Assembly (NCBI GenBank): GCA_025465355.1
Contig: JAODNN010000123.1
Location: 1-63,344 of the forward strand
Source: Blastococcus sp.
Lineage (GTDB): Bacteria > Actinomycetota > Actinomycetes > Mycobacteriales > Geodermatophilaceae
Direction of reading: 5' to 3'
DNA: 63,344 nucleotides
Under the pieces are notes generated by a model. That model did no database searches. It was given only the letters and a program-made list of their open reading frames with translations, and was not told the origin of the DNA. This document shows positions 26,014 to 34,991 of the stretch, one piece after another. Numbering within the stretch: the first letter of the stretch is position 1; each line of letters opens with the position of its first letter. The position numbers and the translations under genes were made by a program.

Positions 26014-27099
26014 GTGAGTTCCGCTTCGGCCCCGGTGCCGTCCCCTGCTGGGTCGCACCCGGCCGATTCCGACCTGGTCCGCGCGGCCCGAGGGCTGCCC
26101 GTCGGCCGGACCCCCGTGTGGTTCATGCGTCAGGCCGGGCGGTCACTGCCGGAGTACCGGGAACTGCGCGCCGGGACGGCGATGCTCGAGGCCTGCCAGG
26201 ATCCCGACCTCGTCACCGAGATCACCCTGCAGCCGGTCCGCCGGCACGGGGTGGACGCCGCGATCCTGTTCTCCGACATCGTGCTCCCGCTGGTCGTGGC
26301 CGGCATCGACATCGAGATCGAGCCCGGTGTCGGCCCCGTCGTCGCGTCGCCGGTGCGCTCGGTCGCCGACGTCGACGCGCTCCCGGCCCTCGACCCGGAA
26401 CGGCTGGCGTTCCTGGAGACGGCCGTGCGCCAGCTGGTCGCCGAGCTCGGCGCGACGCCGCTGATCGGCTTCGCGGGCGCGCCTTTCACCCTCGCCACCT
26501 ATCTCATCGAGGGCGGCCCGTCGAAGGAGCACGCCCGCACCAAAGCGTTCATGTACGCCGAGCCGGAGGCCTGGTCGCGGCTGCTCGACCGGCTCGCGGT
26601 CTCGGCCGCGACCTTCCTGCGCGCGCAGGTGGACGCCGGCGCCTCGGCGGTCCAGCTGTTCGACTCGTGGGCCGGCGTGCTGTCGGCCGCCGACTACGCC
26701 GATCGCGTGCTGCCCCACTCCCGCGCGGTGTTCGACGGTCTGGGGGAGCGCGGCCCGGGTGGGCGGGACGTGCCACGGATCCACTTCGGCGTCGGCACGG
26801 GAGAGCTGCTGCCGCTGATCGGTGATGCCGGTGCCGACGTCGTCGGCGTGGACTGGCGGGTCCCCCTCGACGAGGCAGCCCGCCGGGTCGGCCCCACCCG
26901 CTCGCTGCAGGGCAACCTCGACCCCGCCGTCCTGCTGGCCGACCGGGCGACCGTCGACCGCGAGGTCCGCCGGGTCGTCGAGCAGGGCCGCGCCGCTCGC
27001 GGCCACATCTTCAACCTCGGCCACGGCGTGCTGCCCGACACCGACCCGGGCGTGCTCACCCACGTCGCCGAGCTGGTGCACGAGCTGACCACGCGATGA
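26014..27099 (+). CDS. hemE: Uroporphyrinogen decarboxylase
   Basis: Converts uroporphyrinogen III to coproporphyrinogen III by removing four acetate carboxyls; cytosolic, first committed haem step after the tetrapyrrole branch to cobalamin. 361 aa from GTG 26014. Motifs: the N-terminal signature [57 protein letters not shown], and [10 protein letters not shown] with [11 protein letters not shown] near the end. Stop overlaps the hemY ATG, so hemE, hemY (and probably hemQ) form an operon. Confidence 0.97.
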   Translation: MSSASAPVPSPAGSHPADSDLVRAARGLPVGRTPVWFMRQAGRSLPEYRELRAGTAMLEACQDPDLVTEITLQPVRRHGVDAAILFSDIVLPLVVAGIDIEIEPGVGPVVASPVRSVADVDALPALDPERLAFLETAVRQLVAELGATPLIGFAGAPFTLATYLIEGGPSKEHARTKAFMYAEPEAWSRLLDRLAVSAATFLRAQVDAGASAVQLFDSWAGVLSAADYADRVLPHSRAVFDGLGERGPGGRDVPRIHFGVGTGELLPLIGDAGADVVGVDWRVPLDEAARRVGPTRSLQGNLDPAVLLADRATVDREVRRVVEQGRAARGHIFNLGHGVLPDTDPGVLTHVAELVHELTTR

Positions 27100-28469
27100 C
27101 CGCGCGCCGTCGGCTCGTCGTCGTCGGCGGGGGCATCACCGGGCTCGCGGCCGCGTTCGAGTGGCGACGCCGGCGTCCGGACGACGAGATCGTCGTGCTG
27201 GAAGCGGCTGACCGGCTCGGCGGCAAGCTGCACCGCGTCGAGCTGGCGGGGCACTGGTACGACAGCGGCCCCGAGGCGATGCTGGCGCGGGTCCCCGAGG
27301 CGGTGCGGCTGGTCGAGGCACTCGGGCTGGGCGACCGGCTGGTGGCGCCTGCCACCACACAGGCGTCGGTCGTCCTGCCCGACGGCCGGCATCCGCTGCC
27401 GGCCGGCACGGTCCTCGGGGTCCCGGCCGCGGCCGACGGTCTCGAGGGGCTGCTGTCCCCGGGCGGCGTGGCGCGGGTGCGGGCCGAGACCGACCTGCCG
27501 CCCCTGCGGGTGGCCGGAGACGTCTCCGTCGGCGGCCTGCTGCGCGAGCGGCTGGGCGACGAGGTCGTCGACCGGCTGGTCGAGCCCCTGCTCGGCGGTG
27601 TCTACGCGGGCCGGTCCGACGAGCTGTCACTGAGGGCCACGATGCCGGCTCTCGCCGGGCAGCTGGCATCGGCCGGGTCGGTCCTGGCCGCCGCGGCCGC
27701 CGCGCGCGACGCGGGGGCCCGCAGCCGCGGGGACGCCGACGGGCCGGTGTTCGCGACCGTCGCCGACGGCATCGGCTCCCTCCCGGAGGCGCTCGTCACG
27801 GCCGCGGCTGCCGACGTCCGGCTCCGGACGCCCGCCCACGCGCTCCGGCGGACGGCGGCCGGCTTCGAGCTCTCGGTGGGTCCCGCGGCCGCTCCCGAGG
27901 TGCTGACCGCGGACGCCGTCCTGGTGACCGCACCGGCGCCCAAGGCCGCGCGTCTCCTGGCCGAGGCCGTGCCGGGCGCGGTCGAGCCGCTGCGCGGGAT
28001 CCCCTACGCGTCGATGGCCGTCGTCGCGATGGCGTTCCCGGCGCAGGACGCCGACGCCGGCTCGGGGCTGCTCGTGCCGCCGATCGCGGGACGGCTGGTC
28101 AAGGGCGTGACCGTGTCGTCGGCGAAGTGGCCGCATCTGGCGGGCGGCCCGCTGCTCGTGCGTTCCTCGGTGGGCCGGTTCCGCGACGAGTCGGAGCTGC
28201 AGCGCTCCGACGAGGACCTGACCGCAGCCGTCGTCGCCGACGTCGCGGAGCTCCTGGGGCTCGCTCGGCCGGAGCCGCTCGAGACGCGCCTGGTGCGCTG
28301 GGGCGGGGGGCTGCCGCAGTACCTGGTCGGTCACCCGGGCCGGGTGGCGGCGATCCGTGCCGCGGTGGGGGAGGTGCCCGGGCTGGCGATCGCGGGCGCC
28401 GCGTTCGAGGGCGTCGGCGTCCCCGCCTGCATCCGCGACGCCTACCGGGCGGTCGACTCGCTGCTCTAG
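27096..28469 (+). CDS. hemY: Coproporphyrinogen III / protoporphyrinogen oxidase (HemY/CgoX)
   Basis: FAD-dependent oxidase, 457 aa. N-terminal dinucleotide motif [19 protein letters not shown], second strand [15 protein letters not shown], and C-terminal FAD-binding [18 protein letters not shown]. With HemQ downstream and no HemN or HemF seen here, the likely reaction is oxidation of coproporphyrinogen III to coproporphyrin III, the route used by actinobacteria and firmicutes; sequence alone does not separate this from protoporphyrinogen oxidation. ATGA overlap with hemE. Confidence 0.92.
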   Translation: MTARRRLVVVGGGITGLAAAFEWRRRRPDDEIVVLEAADRLGGKLHRVELAGHWYDSGPEAMLARVPEAVRLVEALGLGDRLVAPATTQASVVLPDGRHPLPAGTVLGVPAAADGLEGLLSPGGVARVRAETDLPPLRVAGDVSVGGLLRERLGDEVVDRLVEPLLGGVYAGRSDELSLRATMPALAGQLASAGSVLAAAAAARDAGARSRGDADGPVFATVADGIGSLPEALVTAAAADVRLRTPAHALRRTAAGFELSVGPAAAPEVLTADAVLVTAPAPKAARLLAEAVPGAVEPLRGIPYASMAVVAMAFPAQDADAGSGLLVPPIAGRLVKGVTVSSAKWPHLAGGPLLVRSSVGRFRDESELQRSDEDLTAAVVADVAELLGLARPEPLETRLVRWGGGLPQYLVGHPGRVAAIRAAVGEVPGLAIAGAAFEGVGVPACIRDAYRAVDSLL

Positions 28470-28549
28470 TCGTCCTTGGGTGAGGACTCTGAGCGATCGC
28501 CCGACCCCCGCGCCATCGGCGTGCGTGCACCGCGCGGGACAATGGACGC

Positions 28550-29272
28550 ATGAGCGAGGACGCGCAGGCCGGAGAACGCAGCATCGGCAAGCGGGCGAAC
28601 GAACTGAACGCCGCCATCCGCTACACGATGTGGTCGGTGTTCAAGCTGGCCCGACCGCTCGGTGACGACGAGCGCACCGCGGCGGCTGACGAGGTGTCCG
28701 CGCTGTTCGACGAGCTGGCCGGCAAGGGCGTCGTCGTCCGTGGCGTCTACGACCTCGCGGGCCTGCGGGCCGATGCCGATCTCATGGTCTGGTGGCACGC
28801 CGAGACGCCGGAGGCCCTGCAGGAGGCCTACACCCGCCTGCGCCGCAGCACGCTCGGGCGGCACCTGGACCCGGTGTGGTCGCAGATGGCGCTGCACCGG
28901 CCGGCGGAGTTCAACCGCAGCCACATCCCGGCGTTCCTGGCCGACGAGGAGCCGCGCCAGTACGTCTGCGTGTACCCCTTCGTGCGGTCCTACGAGTGGT
29001 ACCTGCTGCCCGACGAAGAGCGCCGGTTCATGCTGGCCGAGCACGGGAAGATGGCCCGCGGGTATCCCGACGTCCGCGCCAACACGGTGGCCTCGTTCGC
29101 GCTCGGTGACTACGAGTGGATGCTGGCCTTCGAGGCCGACGAGCTGCACCGCATCGTCGACCTCATGCGGGAGCTGCGGGCATCGACCGCGCGGCGGCAC
29201 GTCCGCGAGGAGGTGCCGTTCTACACCGGCGTCCGCAAGCGGATCGCGGAACTGATCCAGGACCTGCCGTAG
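28550..29272 (+). CDS. hemQ: Coproheme decarboxylase (HemQ/ChdC, chlorite dismutase family)
   Basis: Final step of the coproporphyrin-dependent pathway: oxidative decarboxylation of coproheme to haem b. 240 aa. Family features: [11 protein letters not shown] at the N-terminus, [22 protein letters not shown] with the catalytic tyrosine, [11 protein letters not shown] with the axial haem histidine, and [15 protein letters not shown]. It starts 80 bases after hemY, within the same direction. The ferrochelatase of this route is not in the window. Confidence 0.94.
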   Translation: MSEDAQAGERSIGKRANELNAAIRYTMWSVFKLARPLGDDERTAAADEVSALFDELAGKGVVVRGVYDLAGLRADADLMVWWHAETPEALQEAYTRLRRSTLGRHLDPVWSQMALHRPAEFNRSHIPAFLADEEPRQYVCVYPFVRSYEWYLLPDEERRFMLAEHGKMARGYPDVRANTVASFALGDYEWMLAFEADELHRIVDLMRELRASTARRHVREEVPFYTGVRKRIAELIQDLP

Positions 29273-29303
29273 GAGGCAAGGCCGGACTCAGCAAGGGCCG
29301 GAC

Positions 29304-29726
29304 TCAGCCCTCGGCAGGCTGCAACCGGATGCTGAGCGAGTTGATGCAGTAGCGGTCGCCGGTGGGGGTCTGCGGCGCGTCGTCGAAGAGGTGTCCGAGG
29401 TGGCTGTGGCAGGTGCCGCAGAGGACCTCGGTGCGGACCATCCCGTAGCTGCGGTCCTCGCGGAGGACGACGTTGTCCTCCGCGGACGCCTCGTAGAACG
29501 ACGGCCACCCGCAGTGCGAGTCGAACTTCGTCTCCGACCGGAACAGCTCCGCGCCGCACGCCCGGCACGAGTAGACGCCGATGGTCTTGGTGTCGACGTA
29601 TTCGCCGGTCCAGGCGCGCTCGGTGCCCGCCTGGCGGAGAACGGCGTACTCCTCCGGGGTCAGTTGGGCGCGCCACTCCTCGTCGGTCTTGGCGACGGTC
29701 GGCTGGTTGTCCGCGGACGTGGTCAT
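29304..29726 (-). CDS. msrB: Peptide-methionine (R)-S-oxide reductase
   Basis: Reduces methionine-R-sulfoxide in proteins. 140 aa from the ATG at 29726. All MsrB marks are present: zinc-binding cysteine pairs in YSCRACGAELF and LCGTCHSHLGH, FDSHCGWPSF, and the catalytic cysteine in GDRYCINSLSIRL. The longer frame upstream of 29726 is arginine-rich and was rejected. It is convergent with hemQ, about 31 bases between stops; that gap holds a direct repeat GCCGGACTCAGC-type (twice). Confidence 0.96.
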   Translation of the reverse strand: MTTSADNQPTVAKTDEEWRAQLTPEEYAVLRQAGTERAWTGEYVDTKTIGVYSCRACGAELFRSETKFDSHCGWPSFYEASAEDNVVLREDRSYGMVRTEVLCGTCHSHLGHLFDDAPQTPTGDRYCINSLSIRLQPAEG

Positions 29727-29782
29727 GGGTCCACGGTACGACCGGTGCGGACGGCGCCGACGCGGGACGGAACACTGGGCGG

Positions 29783-30250
29783 GTGACCTCCCTGGATCGA
29801 CCCCTTCCCGACGTGTGGTTCGCCCGCGACCTGCCGGTACTCCGCGCCATCGCACGGCTCGTGGACGACTCCGCCCACGGGAGCTCGCCCTACCTGCTCG
29901 GCGCTGTCGTGCCCGCCAGCGGCCTGCCCAAGGCAGAGGTGATGGCGGCAGCGAAGGCGTTGCTGTCGGCGGGCTACGTGGAGGTGCTGACCAACCACGC
30001 CGGCGACATCGTGCGGTTCACCGGCATCTCGCCGGAGGCGCGACGGCTGGCCGGCCTCTGGCCGACCCCGCAAGGGGAGTGGGACCGGCTGCTCGAGCAG
30101 CTGACCGCCCGGGCGGAGAACGCACCGACCGAGGTCGAACGGGAGCGGTGGCGGGCGTTCGCGGACGCGGCGGCCGCGGTGGGCCCGGACGGTGGCGCGC
30201 TGCTCATGTCGGCCCTGATCGGCGGCTACGTCCCGCGCCCCCGCAGTTGA
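29783..30250 (+). CDS. Unknown protein, possible winged-helix fold
   Basis: 155 aa, not recognised. Starts at GTG 29783, back-to-back with msrB. Sequence suggests helices with a short beta hairpin (LPDVWFARDLPVLRAIARLVDD, SGLPKAEVMAAAKALLSAGYVEVLT, IVRFTGISPEARRLAGLWP), a pattern like a winged-helix DNA-binding domain, followed by a helical C-terminal half. The stop codon itself is supplied by the palindromic element at 30245-30309, so the last residues may have been altered by that insertion. Confidence 0.6.
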   Translation: MTSLDRPLPDVWFARDLPVLRAIARLVDDSAHGSSPYLLGAVVPASGLPKAEVMAAAKALLSAGYVEVLTNHAGDIVRFTGISPEARRLAGLWPTPQGEWDRLLEQLTARAENAPTEVERERWRAFADAAAAVGPDGGALLMSALIGGYVPRPRS

Positions 30251-30309
30251 TCATCGGCGTATGGCTGTCCGACACGCCGTCGGGGGCAGCCATACGCCGA
30301 TGATCAACT
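30245..30309. repeat. Dispersed palindromic element, copy 1 (23-bp perfect arms)
   Basis: Bases 30245-30267 are the exact reverse complement of 30287-30309, with a 19-base loop that itself can pair (CCGAC with GTCGG). The arms begin AGTTGATCATCGGCG. A diverged second copy sits at 40911-40969. The element provides the stop codon of the preceding gene and lies between it and the cold-shock terminator, so it may also act in termination. Confidence 0.85.
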
Positions 30310-30333
30310 CTGGATCCCGCCCGCACGAACGAC

Positions 30334-30367
30334 AGCGCCCCCGCCCGGAGAACCGGGCGGGGGCGCT
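30334..30367 (-). terminator. Intrinsic-type terminator of the cold-shock gene
   Basis: Perfect 15-base stem (30334-30348 with 30353-30367, rich in G and C) closed by the loop AGAA, 17 bases beyond the cold-shock stop. The base run after the stem on the reverse strand (GTCGTTCGTG) is only weakly T-rich. Confidence 0.75.
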
Positions 30368-30383
30368 GGTGCTGATCAGATGA

Positions 30384-30587
30384 TCAGAGCGCGGTGACGT
30401 TCGCCGCCTGCGGGCCCTTCTGGCCCTGCTCGATGTCGAACGCGATCCGCTGGCCTTCATCAAGCGAGCGGTACCCGCTGGACTGGATGGCCGAGTAGTG
30501 GACGAACACGTCCGGTCCGCCACCGTCAGGGGTGGCGAAGCCGAACCCCTTCTCGGCGTTGAACCACTTCACTGTTCCTTCGGGCAT
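30384..30587 (-). CDS. Cold-shock protein
   Basis: 67 aa single cold-shock domain, an RNA/ssDNA chaperone that melts structured mRNA. RNP1-type motif [10 protein letters not shown] and RNP2-type DVFVHYSAI are intact, with WFNAEKG at the N-terminus. The ATG is preceded by AGGAGCG. The gene ends before a clear terminator and has an untranslated leader of about 60 bases from a likely promoter near 30654-30684. Paralogues are usual in actinobacteria, so I give no specific symbol. Confidence 0.95.
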   Translation of the reverse strand: MPEGTVKWFNAEKGFGFATPDGGGPDVFVHYSAIQSSGYRSLDEGQRIAFDIEQGQKGPQAANVTAL

Positions 30588-30900
30588 TGCTCGCTCCTAG
30601 CTGAGGTCGTGCGTCGGGGTCCTGCCATAGCGCAGGGCCTTCCCGACAGCGTCACCCTAGCCGTCCTTGGCGCATTGAGGACAACAGGGACGGCGAATTG
30701 TGATATTCGAATACACGCCGGACGCCCGCGGCCGCCACCACGGAGGCCGCGGGAGACGTCCCGGAGCGCCTTCTGGCCGACGTCCAGCCGCTCTGCTCTT
30801 GCGGATTTCCTGCGGAATTCTCGACGGGACGGTGCGGTCGCTCCCCGAGAGTCGTCGGTGCCGGGAACGACCCGGTGCCGACCAGCCAGGAGACGCCGTC
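30588..30900. other. Intergenic region upstream of the cold-shock gene
   Basis: About 310 bases without a gene. The left part is the cold-shock leader and promoter; around 30695-30715 there is an unusually AT-rich patch (AATTGTGATATTCGAATACA) for this genome, possibly a promoter for the small forward gene at 30901. The remainder has no feature I can support. Confidence 0.5.
30654..30684 (-). promoter_or_regulatory. Candidate promoter of the cold-shock gene
   Basis: On the reverse strand, TTGTCC (-35-like, 30679-30684) and TAGGGT (-10-like, 30654-30659) are separated by 19 bases, placing a start of transcription about 60 bases before the coding start. The spacing is a little long. Inferred from pattern only. 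Confidence 0.4.
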
Positions 30901-31176
30901 ATGGAGACCGCTTGTGCACCGCCCGCCCGCTTCGTCGCCTACGCGGACGGGGCCCCCATGATCCTTCGGGACATCGAGGACCTCCATGACGCCGACCTCG
31001 AGAACGAGCTGGCCGCTCGGCTGACCGAGGCCTCCGGCACTCCCGGCCCGCGCGCCTTCGATGCGGCCGCCGTGGCGGCCGCGACCGGTGTGTCCCGGCT
31101 CGTCGCCCAGTCCGGGCGCGCCGCGCTCCTGGCCCACGACCTCGGCACGCGTGCGGCCTTCCTCACCGGCCGCTGA
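30901..31176 (+). CDS. Small unknown protein
   Basis: 91 aa, unrecognised. The ATG at 30901 follows CAGGAG with good spacing. Residues include an acidic helix (DIEDLHDADLENELAARL), an alanine-rich stretch (AFDAAAVAAATGVSRLVAQ) and a C-terminal helix. No membrane segment or signal peptide. It lies upstream of two regulator paralogues on the same strand, but 240 bases separate them, so a shared transcript is not shown. Codon bias is normal for the genome. Confidence 0.5.
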   Translation: METACAPPARFVAYADGAPMILRDIEDLHDADLENELAARLTEASGTPGPRAFDAAAVAAATGVSRLVAQSGRAALLAHDLGTRAAFLTGR

Positions 31177-31417
31177 TCAGCTCGCGGCAGCGCGCATGTC
31201 GGACTGCGAGACGGAGCGGCGTCGATTGCGGCCAATGAGATCGGGCGGAGTGCTGGCCACGCGCGGTCTTCAGGGTGCACGATTGGCTTCCCAGCCACCG
31301 TCGGTGTGACGGCCGGCCCCGCGCACCGCACGTCGGGTGGGCGGAGGTCGTCGCAGGACGGCGGTGATGTCGCCAGTCGTGGTGATGCCCTCTGGGCTGG
31401 CTGCAGGTGGTCGGCAC

Positions 31418-32428
31418 ATGGACAGCGCCGAGATCGTCCGCGAGGTCGACGGCATCGCCGCGGAACCCGGCACCTTGGCCGAGCGTGCTGAGGCGCTGCT
31501 GGCGCAGTTGCAGCGGGTGGTGCGGTTCGATGCCGGCTGGATCGCCCTGTTGCCGCCCGATCAGGACGAGCATGTCTCCCTGGCCCGGGTGGGCTACGAC
31601 GAGCGGGTCTCCGGCTATCTCGACAGTGCATCCGTGCTCGGGGACGTCGAACTGGCGGGCCTCCGCCGCCCGCGCCGACCGATCCGGGGCTGTGACATGC
31701 CGTTTCCACCGGCGGAGTTACCCGGCTGGGCGGACTACCTGGCGCCGGCCGGGTTCCGGGACGGCGTGACCGCCGGGCTGTTCACCCCGCACGGGCACTA
31801 TCTGGGCCTGCTCGCCCTGCACACCGAGGTCGCGGACCAGGTGAGCGACGTCGCCCGGGATCTGATCGGGTTGCTCGCCGCGCCGATCGCCTTCGCCGTG
31901 GATCCGCTGCGCTCGATGGCGACGGTCGCCAGGTTGGTCCACGGTGCCGCCGCCGGAATCCTGCTCGCGCCGTCCGGCGCTCTGCTGCCCCTTCCCGGCC
32001 TACCGGGCCACCGGCTGCTCGCGCCCGGGTCCGGTGTCCTCGTGGCGGCAGCCCTCCAGCTGGCAGAGGGTGGTCCGTACGCCTCGTTCCTCGCCCCGGC
32101 CCAGGGGACGGATGGCGCGGAGACCGTCCGGATCACCGTGCTGGCAGCCCCCCGGGAACTCGAGCTGTTCGCCCCGGCGGTGGTGCTCATCTCGCCGGCG
32201 GGTGATCTGCACGGGCTCAGCCATCGGGAGCTGCAGCTGCTGGGGCTGTTGGTGACCGGGGCGTCGGACGAATGGATCGCGGTGGCCATGGGTATCGCGA
32301 CGGACGCCGTCGCCCGCCACCTCGACCGGGTGGGAGCGAAACTCGTCGCGTCCTCCCGCACCGCGGCCGCCGCGCGAGCTCTGCGGCTGGGGATGTTCAT
32401 GCCCTCCTCGTTCTTCGTGCGCGACTGA
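31418..32428 (+). CDS. GAF-like / degenerate LuxR-type regulator, paralogue 1
   Basis: 336 aa. N-terminal region about 1-165 resembles a GAF sensor (AERAEALLAQLQRVVRFDAGWIALL, then GYLDSASVLGDVELAGL and GVTAGLFTPHGHYLGLLALH). The C-terminus about 265-330 has the shape of a LuxR-type helix-turn-helix (LSHRELQLLGLLVTGASDEW, IAVAMGIATDAVARHLDRVGAKL) with diverged recognition-helix positions. GGTGG before the ATG at 31418 supports this start over the upstream frame. A close paralogue follows 20 bases later. Regulatory role inferred. Confidence 0.7.
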   Translation: MDSAEIVREVDGIAAEPGTLAERAEALLAQLQRVVRFDAGWIALLPPDQDEHVSLARVGYDERVSGYLDSASVLGDVELAGLRRPRRPIRGCDMPFPPAELPGWADYLAPAGFRDGVTAGLFTPHGHYLGLLALHTEVADQVSDVARDLIGLLAAPIAFAVDPLRSMATVARLVHGAAAGILLAPSGALLPLPGLPGHRLLAPGSGVLVAAALQLAEGGPYASFLAPAQGTDGAETVRITVLAAPRELELFAPAVVLISPAGDLHGLSHRELQLLGLLVTGASDEWIAVAMGIATDAVARHLDRVGAKLVASSRTAAAARALRLGMFMPSSFFVRD

Positions 32429-32448
32429 GCCGACGGAACGCACACGCC

Positions 32449-33480
32449 ATGACTGCCTGGAAGGTGGAGTCGGTGCCTCTCCGGCTCGAACTCGTCCGGA
32501 TCGCCAACACGCCGGCCACCCTGCAGGAGCGGGCAGAGGCTGTCCTGGTGGCGCTGGAGCGCGTCGTGCCCTACGACGCCGCCTGGCTCGCCACCCGCGA
32601 CCCCGAGCAACGCCGGCATACCCCGGTGGCCACCGCGGGCCGTGCCGAGCCGCTGCGCCGGAACTTCCAGAGACCGGACGCCGACGACGACGTCGAGGAG
32701 CTCGGGCTCAACCGCAGCCGACCCCCGATGCTCGCCAGCGAGATCCCGGTCCCCCTGCCCGAGACGCTCGCCTGGGGGGAGTACCTGCTGCCGGCCGGAT
32801 TCCGCGGCGGCCTGGCCGCCGGGCTCTTCACCTCCGGTGGGCGGCACATAGGCTTTCTCAGCCTGCTCACCGATGACCCGTCCCGCCCGAGTCAGGCCGA
32901 CCGGCAGGCCGTCGCCGCGGTCACGGCAGTCATCGCGCACGGGCTGGACCGAACCCGGGAGATCGCCGCGACCGCCCGGATCATCCGGTCGGCGAGCGCA
33001 GGTGTCCTACTCACCCGCGGCGGGGACACCGTGCCCCTGCCAGGAATGCCTGACCACCGCGTGGTGGCCCCCGGCTCGCCGGTCCTTGACGTGGTCGCGC
33101 GGGAGCTGGCCGACAGCGACACCTACGCCACCTTCCTCGCCCCCGACACCACGACCGGGGACGACGGTCCGCTGGTGCGGGTCAGCGCACTGGACTGCGC
33201 CTGCCCGGCTCTGGACCACCTGTCCGCCGCAGTGCTCGTCTCCCCGCCGGGGGACGTGCGAGGCCTCACCTCTCTGGAGCTGCGGGTGCTGGGATTCCTG
33301 GTCGAGGGGCCCGTGCAGCTGCCCGCCACCGCGGCGGCCCTCGGCGTCGACCAGCGCACTGTGCTTCGTGCCCTTCGCAGGAGCATCGCTGCGCTCGAGG
33401 CCACGAACCTCACCGCCGCCACCGTGCGCGCGCTCCGTACCGGGCTCCGCATCCCCCCGGGGCTGGCCGCTCGGACGTGA
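32449..33480 (+). CDS. GAF-like / degenerate LuxR-type regulator, paralogue 2
   Basis: 343 aa, same plan as the gene just upstream: LQERAEAVLVALERVVPYDAAW, GYLLPAGFRGGLAAGLFTSGG-type core (WGEYLLPAGFRGGLAAGLFT) and a C-terminal LTSLELRVLGFLVEG block leading to a more altered helix-turn-helix (AAALGVDQRTVLRALRRSIAAL). Both proteins share the GVLLA or GVLLT segment followed by a proline-rich loop (LPLPGLPGHRLLAPGS and VPLPGMPDHRVVAPGS). The two arose by tandem duplication. Ligand and targets are unknown. Confidence 0.7.
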   Translation: MTAWKVESVPLRLELVRIANTPATLQERAEAVLVALERVVPYDAAWLATRDPEQRRHTPVATAGRAEPLRRNFQRPDADDDVEELGLNRSRPPMLASEIPVPLPETLAWGEYLLPAGFRGGLAAGLFTSGGRHIGFLSLLTDDPSRPSQADRQAVAAVTAVIAHGLDRTREIAATARIIRSASAGVLLTRGGDTVPLPGMPDHRVVAPGSPVLDVVARELADSDTYATFLAPDTTTGDDGPLVRVSALDCACPALDHLSAAVLVSPPGDVRGLTSLELRVLGFLVEGPVQLPATAAALGVDQRTVLRALRRSIAALEATNLTAATVRALRTGLRIPPGLAART

Positions 33481-33522
33481 TCGGCACCCTGCTGACGACG
33501 GAGGCCGAGCGGCTCGGAGGCT

Positions 33523-34332
33523 TCAGCCGGGCCACATCCCGGCGAAGTGGTGCACGGGGCCGTGGCCCGAGCCGATGTCCAGGGCGCTGCCGCCCTCGAG
33601 TGCCCGTTGCAGGTAGGTCCGTGCCTGCTCGACGATGCCCGGCAGGTCGGAGGTGCCCGATCGGGCGGACAGGGCGGCTATCGCCGAGGACAACGTGCAG
33701 CCCGTTCCGTGCGTGGCCGTCGTGGCCACTCGGGGGCGCCTGATGGTCCACACGCCCTCGGCGGTGGCGAGGACGTCGGTGCTGTGGGATCCCCCGAGGT
33801 GGCCGCCCTTGAGAAGAACGGCCCGCGGGCCCAGCGCGAGCAGGTCGACCGCCTGCTCTCCGAGCGTGTCGAGGGTGGTGGCGGGGGTGGTGCCCAGCAG
33901 CGCGGCCGCCTCCGGCACGTTGGGTGTCACCAGGTCAGCGATCGGCAGCAGGTCGTTGCGCAGAGCGGCGACGGCGTCCTCGTCGATGAGCCGATCCCCG
34001 CTGGTGGCCACCATGACGGGGTCGCAGACGATCGGCCCACAGTCCCGTTCCCGCAGCACCGTCACGACGGCGTGCACGACCTCGGCGGTGCCGAGCATGC
34101 CCAGTTTGGTGGCGTGCACCTCGACGTCGTCGAGCAGGGTGCCCAGCTGGAGGCCCACGAAATCCGCCGGAATGGGATGCACTCCCGTCACCCCGCGGGT
34201 GTTCTGTGCCGTCAGCGCGGTGACCACCGCGGTGCCGTACACCCCGAGGGCGCTGAAGGTCTTCAGGTCGGCCTGTATCCCCGCGCCGCCGCTGGGGTCA
34301 CTTCCGGCCACGGTCAGAGCGGTCGCGGTCAT
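33523..34332 (-). CDS. thiD: Hydroxymethylpyrimidine / phosphomethylpyrimidine kinase
   Basis: Phosphorylates HMP to HMP-P and HMP-PP for thiamine assembly. 269 aa. Motifs: [27 protein letters not shown] at the N-terminus, [26 protein letters not shown], and the anion hole [17 protein letters not shown]. Start at ATG 34332, overlapping the thiE stop (ATGA). Last gene of the cytX-thiM-thiE-thiD salvage operon, controlled by the TPP riboswitch at its head. Confidence 0.96.
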   Translation of the reverse strand: MTATALTVAGSDPSGGAGIQADLKTFSALGVYGTAVVTALTAQNTRGVTGVHPIPADFVGLQLGTLLDDVEVHATKLGMLGTAEVVHAVVTVLRERDCGPIVCDPVMVATSGDRLIDEDAVAALRNDLLPIADLVTPNVPEAAALLGTTPATTLDTLGEQAVDLLALGPRAVLLKGGHLGGSHSTDVLATAEGVWTIRRPRVATTATHGTGCTLSSAIAALSARSGTSDLPGIVEQARTYLQRALEGGSALDIGSGHGPVHHFAGMWPG

Positions 34333-34991
34333 GACGCCTTCCTGCGGGCGAGGGTGCCGCGCAGCCGGCGAGCCGCCAGGGCCGGATCGGTCGCGGCGCA
34401 GATGTCGGAGACGACGCAGATCCCGTCGACCGCGGTCGCCCACACAGCGGCGGCGTTGGTGGCATTGATCCCCCCGATCGCCACGGACAGCAGGCCGCCG
34501 GCCCGTGCGGTCGCGGCGAGGGCGGCGATGCCCGCCAGGCCCAGCCCCGGTCCAGCGTCGGGCTTGGTGGGGGTTCCCCAGACAGGGCTGAGCCCCACCA
34601 CGTCCACCGTGCCCGCGGGGAGCGCGAGGGCACGCCGCAGATCGTCGGCGCTTCCCACCGACAGCCCCAGCACGAGGTCGGGACCGATGAGCTCACGGAC
34701 CTTCGCCGGCGGCAGATCGTCCTGTCCCACATGGACACCGTCCGCCCCCGCGAGCAGGGCGACGTCGACGGCGTCGTTCACCACGACGGCCACGTGCGGT
34801 GCATCGACGAGCGCCTCCCGGACGGCCAGGGTGAGCTCGTACAGCGCTCGGCGCGAGGCACGCTTGTCCCGTACCTGGACCGCCGTGACCCCGCCCGCAA
34901 CGCCGGCCCGGACCACGTCGGTCACGCCGTGGGGGCGCGAGAGCTCGGTGTCGGTGACCAGGTAGAGCGTGGGGTCGAACGCGGGTCTCAC
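34329..34991 (-). CDS. thiE: Thiamine-phosphate synthase
   Basis: Couples HMP-PP with hydroxyethylthiazole phosphate to give thiamine phosphate. 220 aa TIM-barrel. Visible: [68 protein letters not shown] and the loop [14 protein letters not shown] took the GTG at 34991 ([12 protein letters not shown]), which overlaps the thiM stop; the frame continues open upstream inside thiM but is not ThiE there. Confidence 0.96.
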   Translation of the reverse strand: MRPAFDPTLYLVTDTELSRPHGVTDVVRAGVAGGVTAVQVRDKRASRRALYELTLAVREALVDAPHVAVVVNDAVDVALLAGADGVHVGQDDLPPAKVRELIGPDLVLGLSVGSADDLRRALALPAGTVDVVGLSPVWGTPTKPDAGPGLGLAGIAALAATARAGGLLSVAIGGINATNAAAVWATAVDGICVVSDICAATDPALAARRLRGTLARRKAS

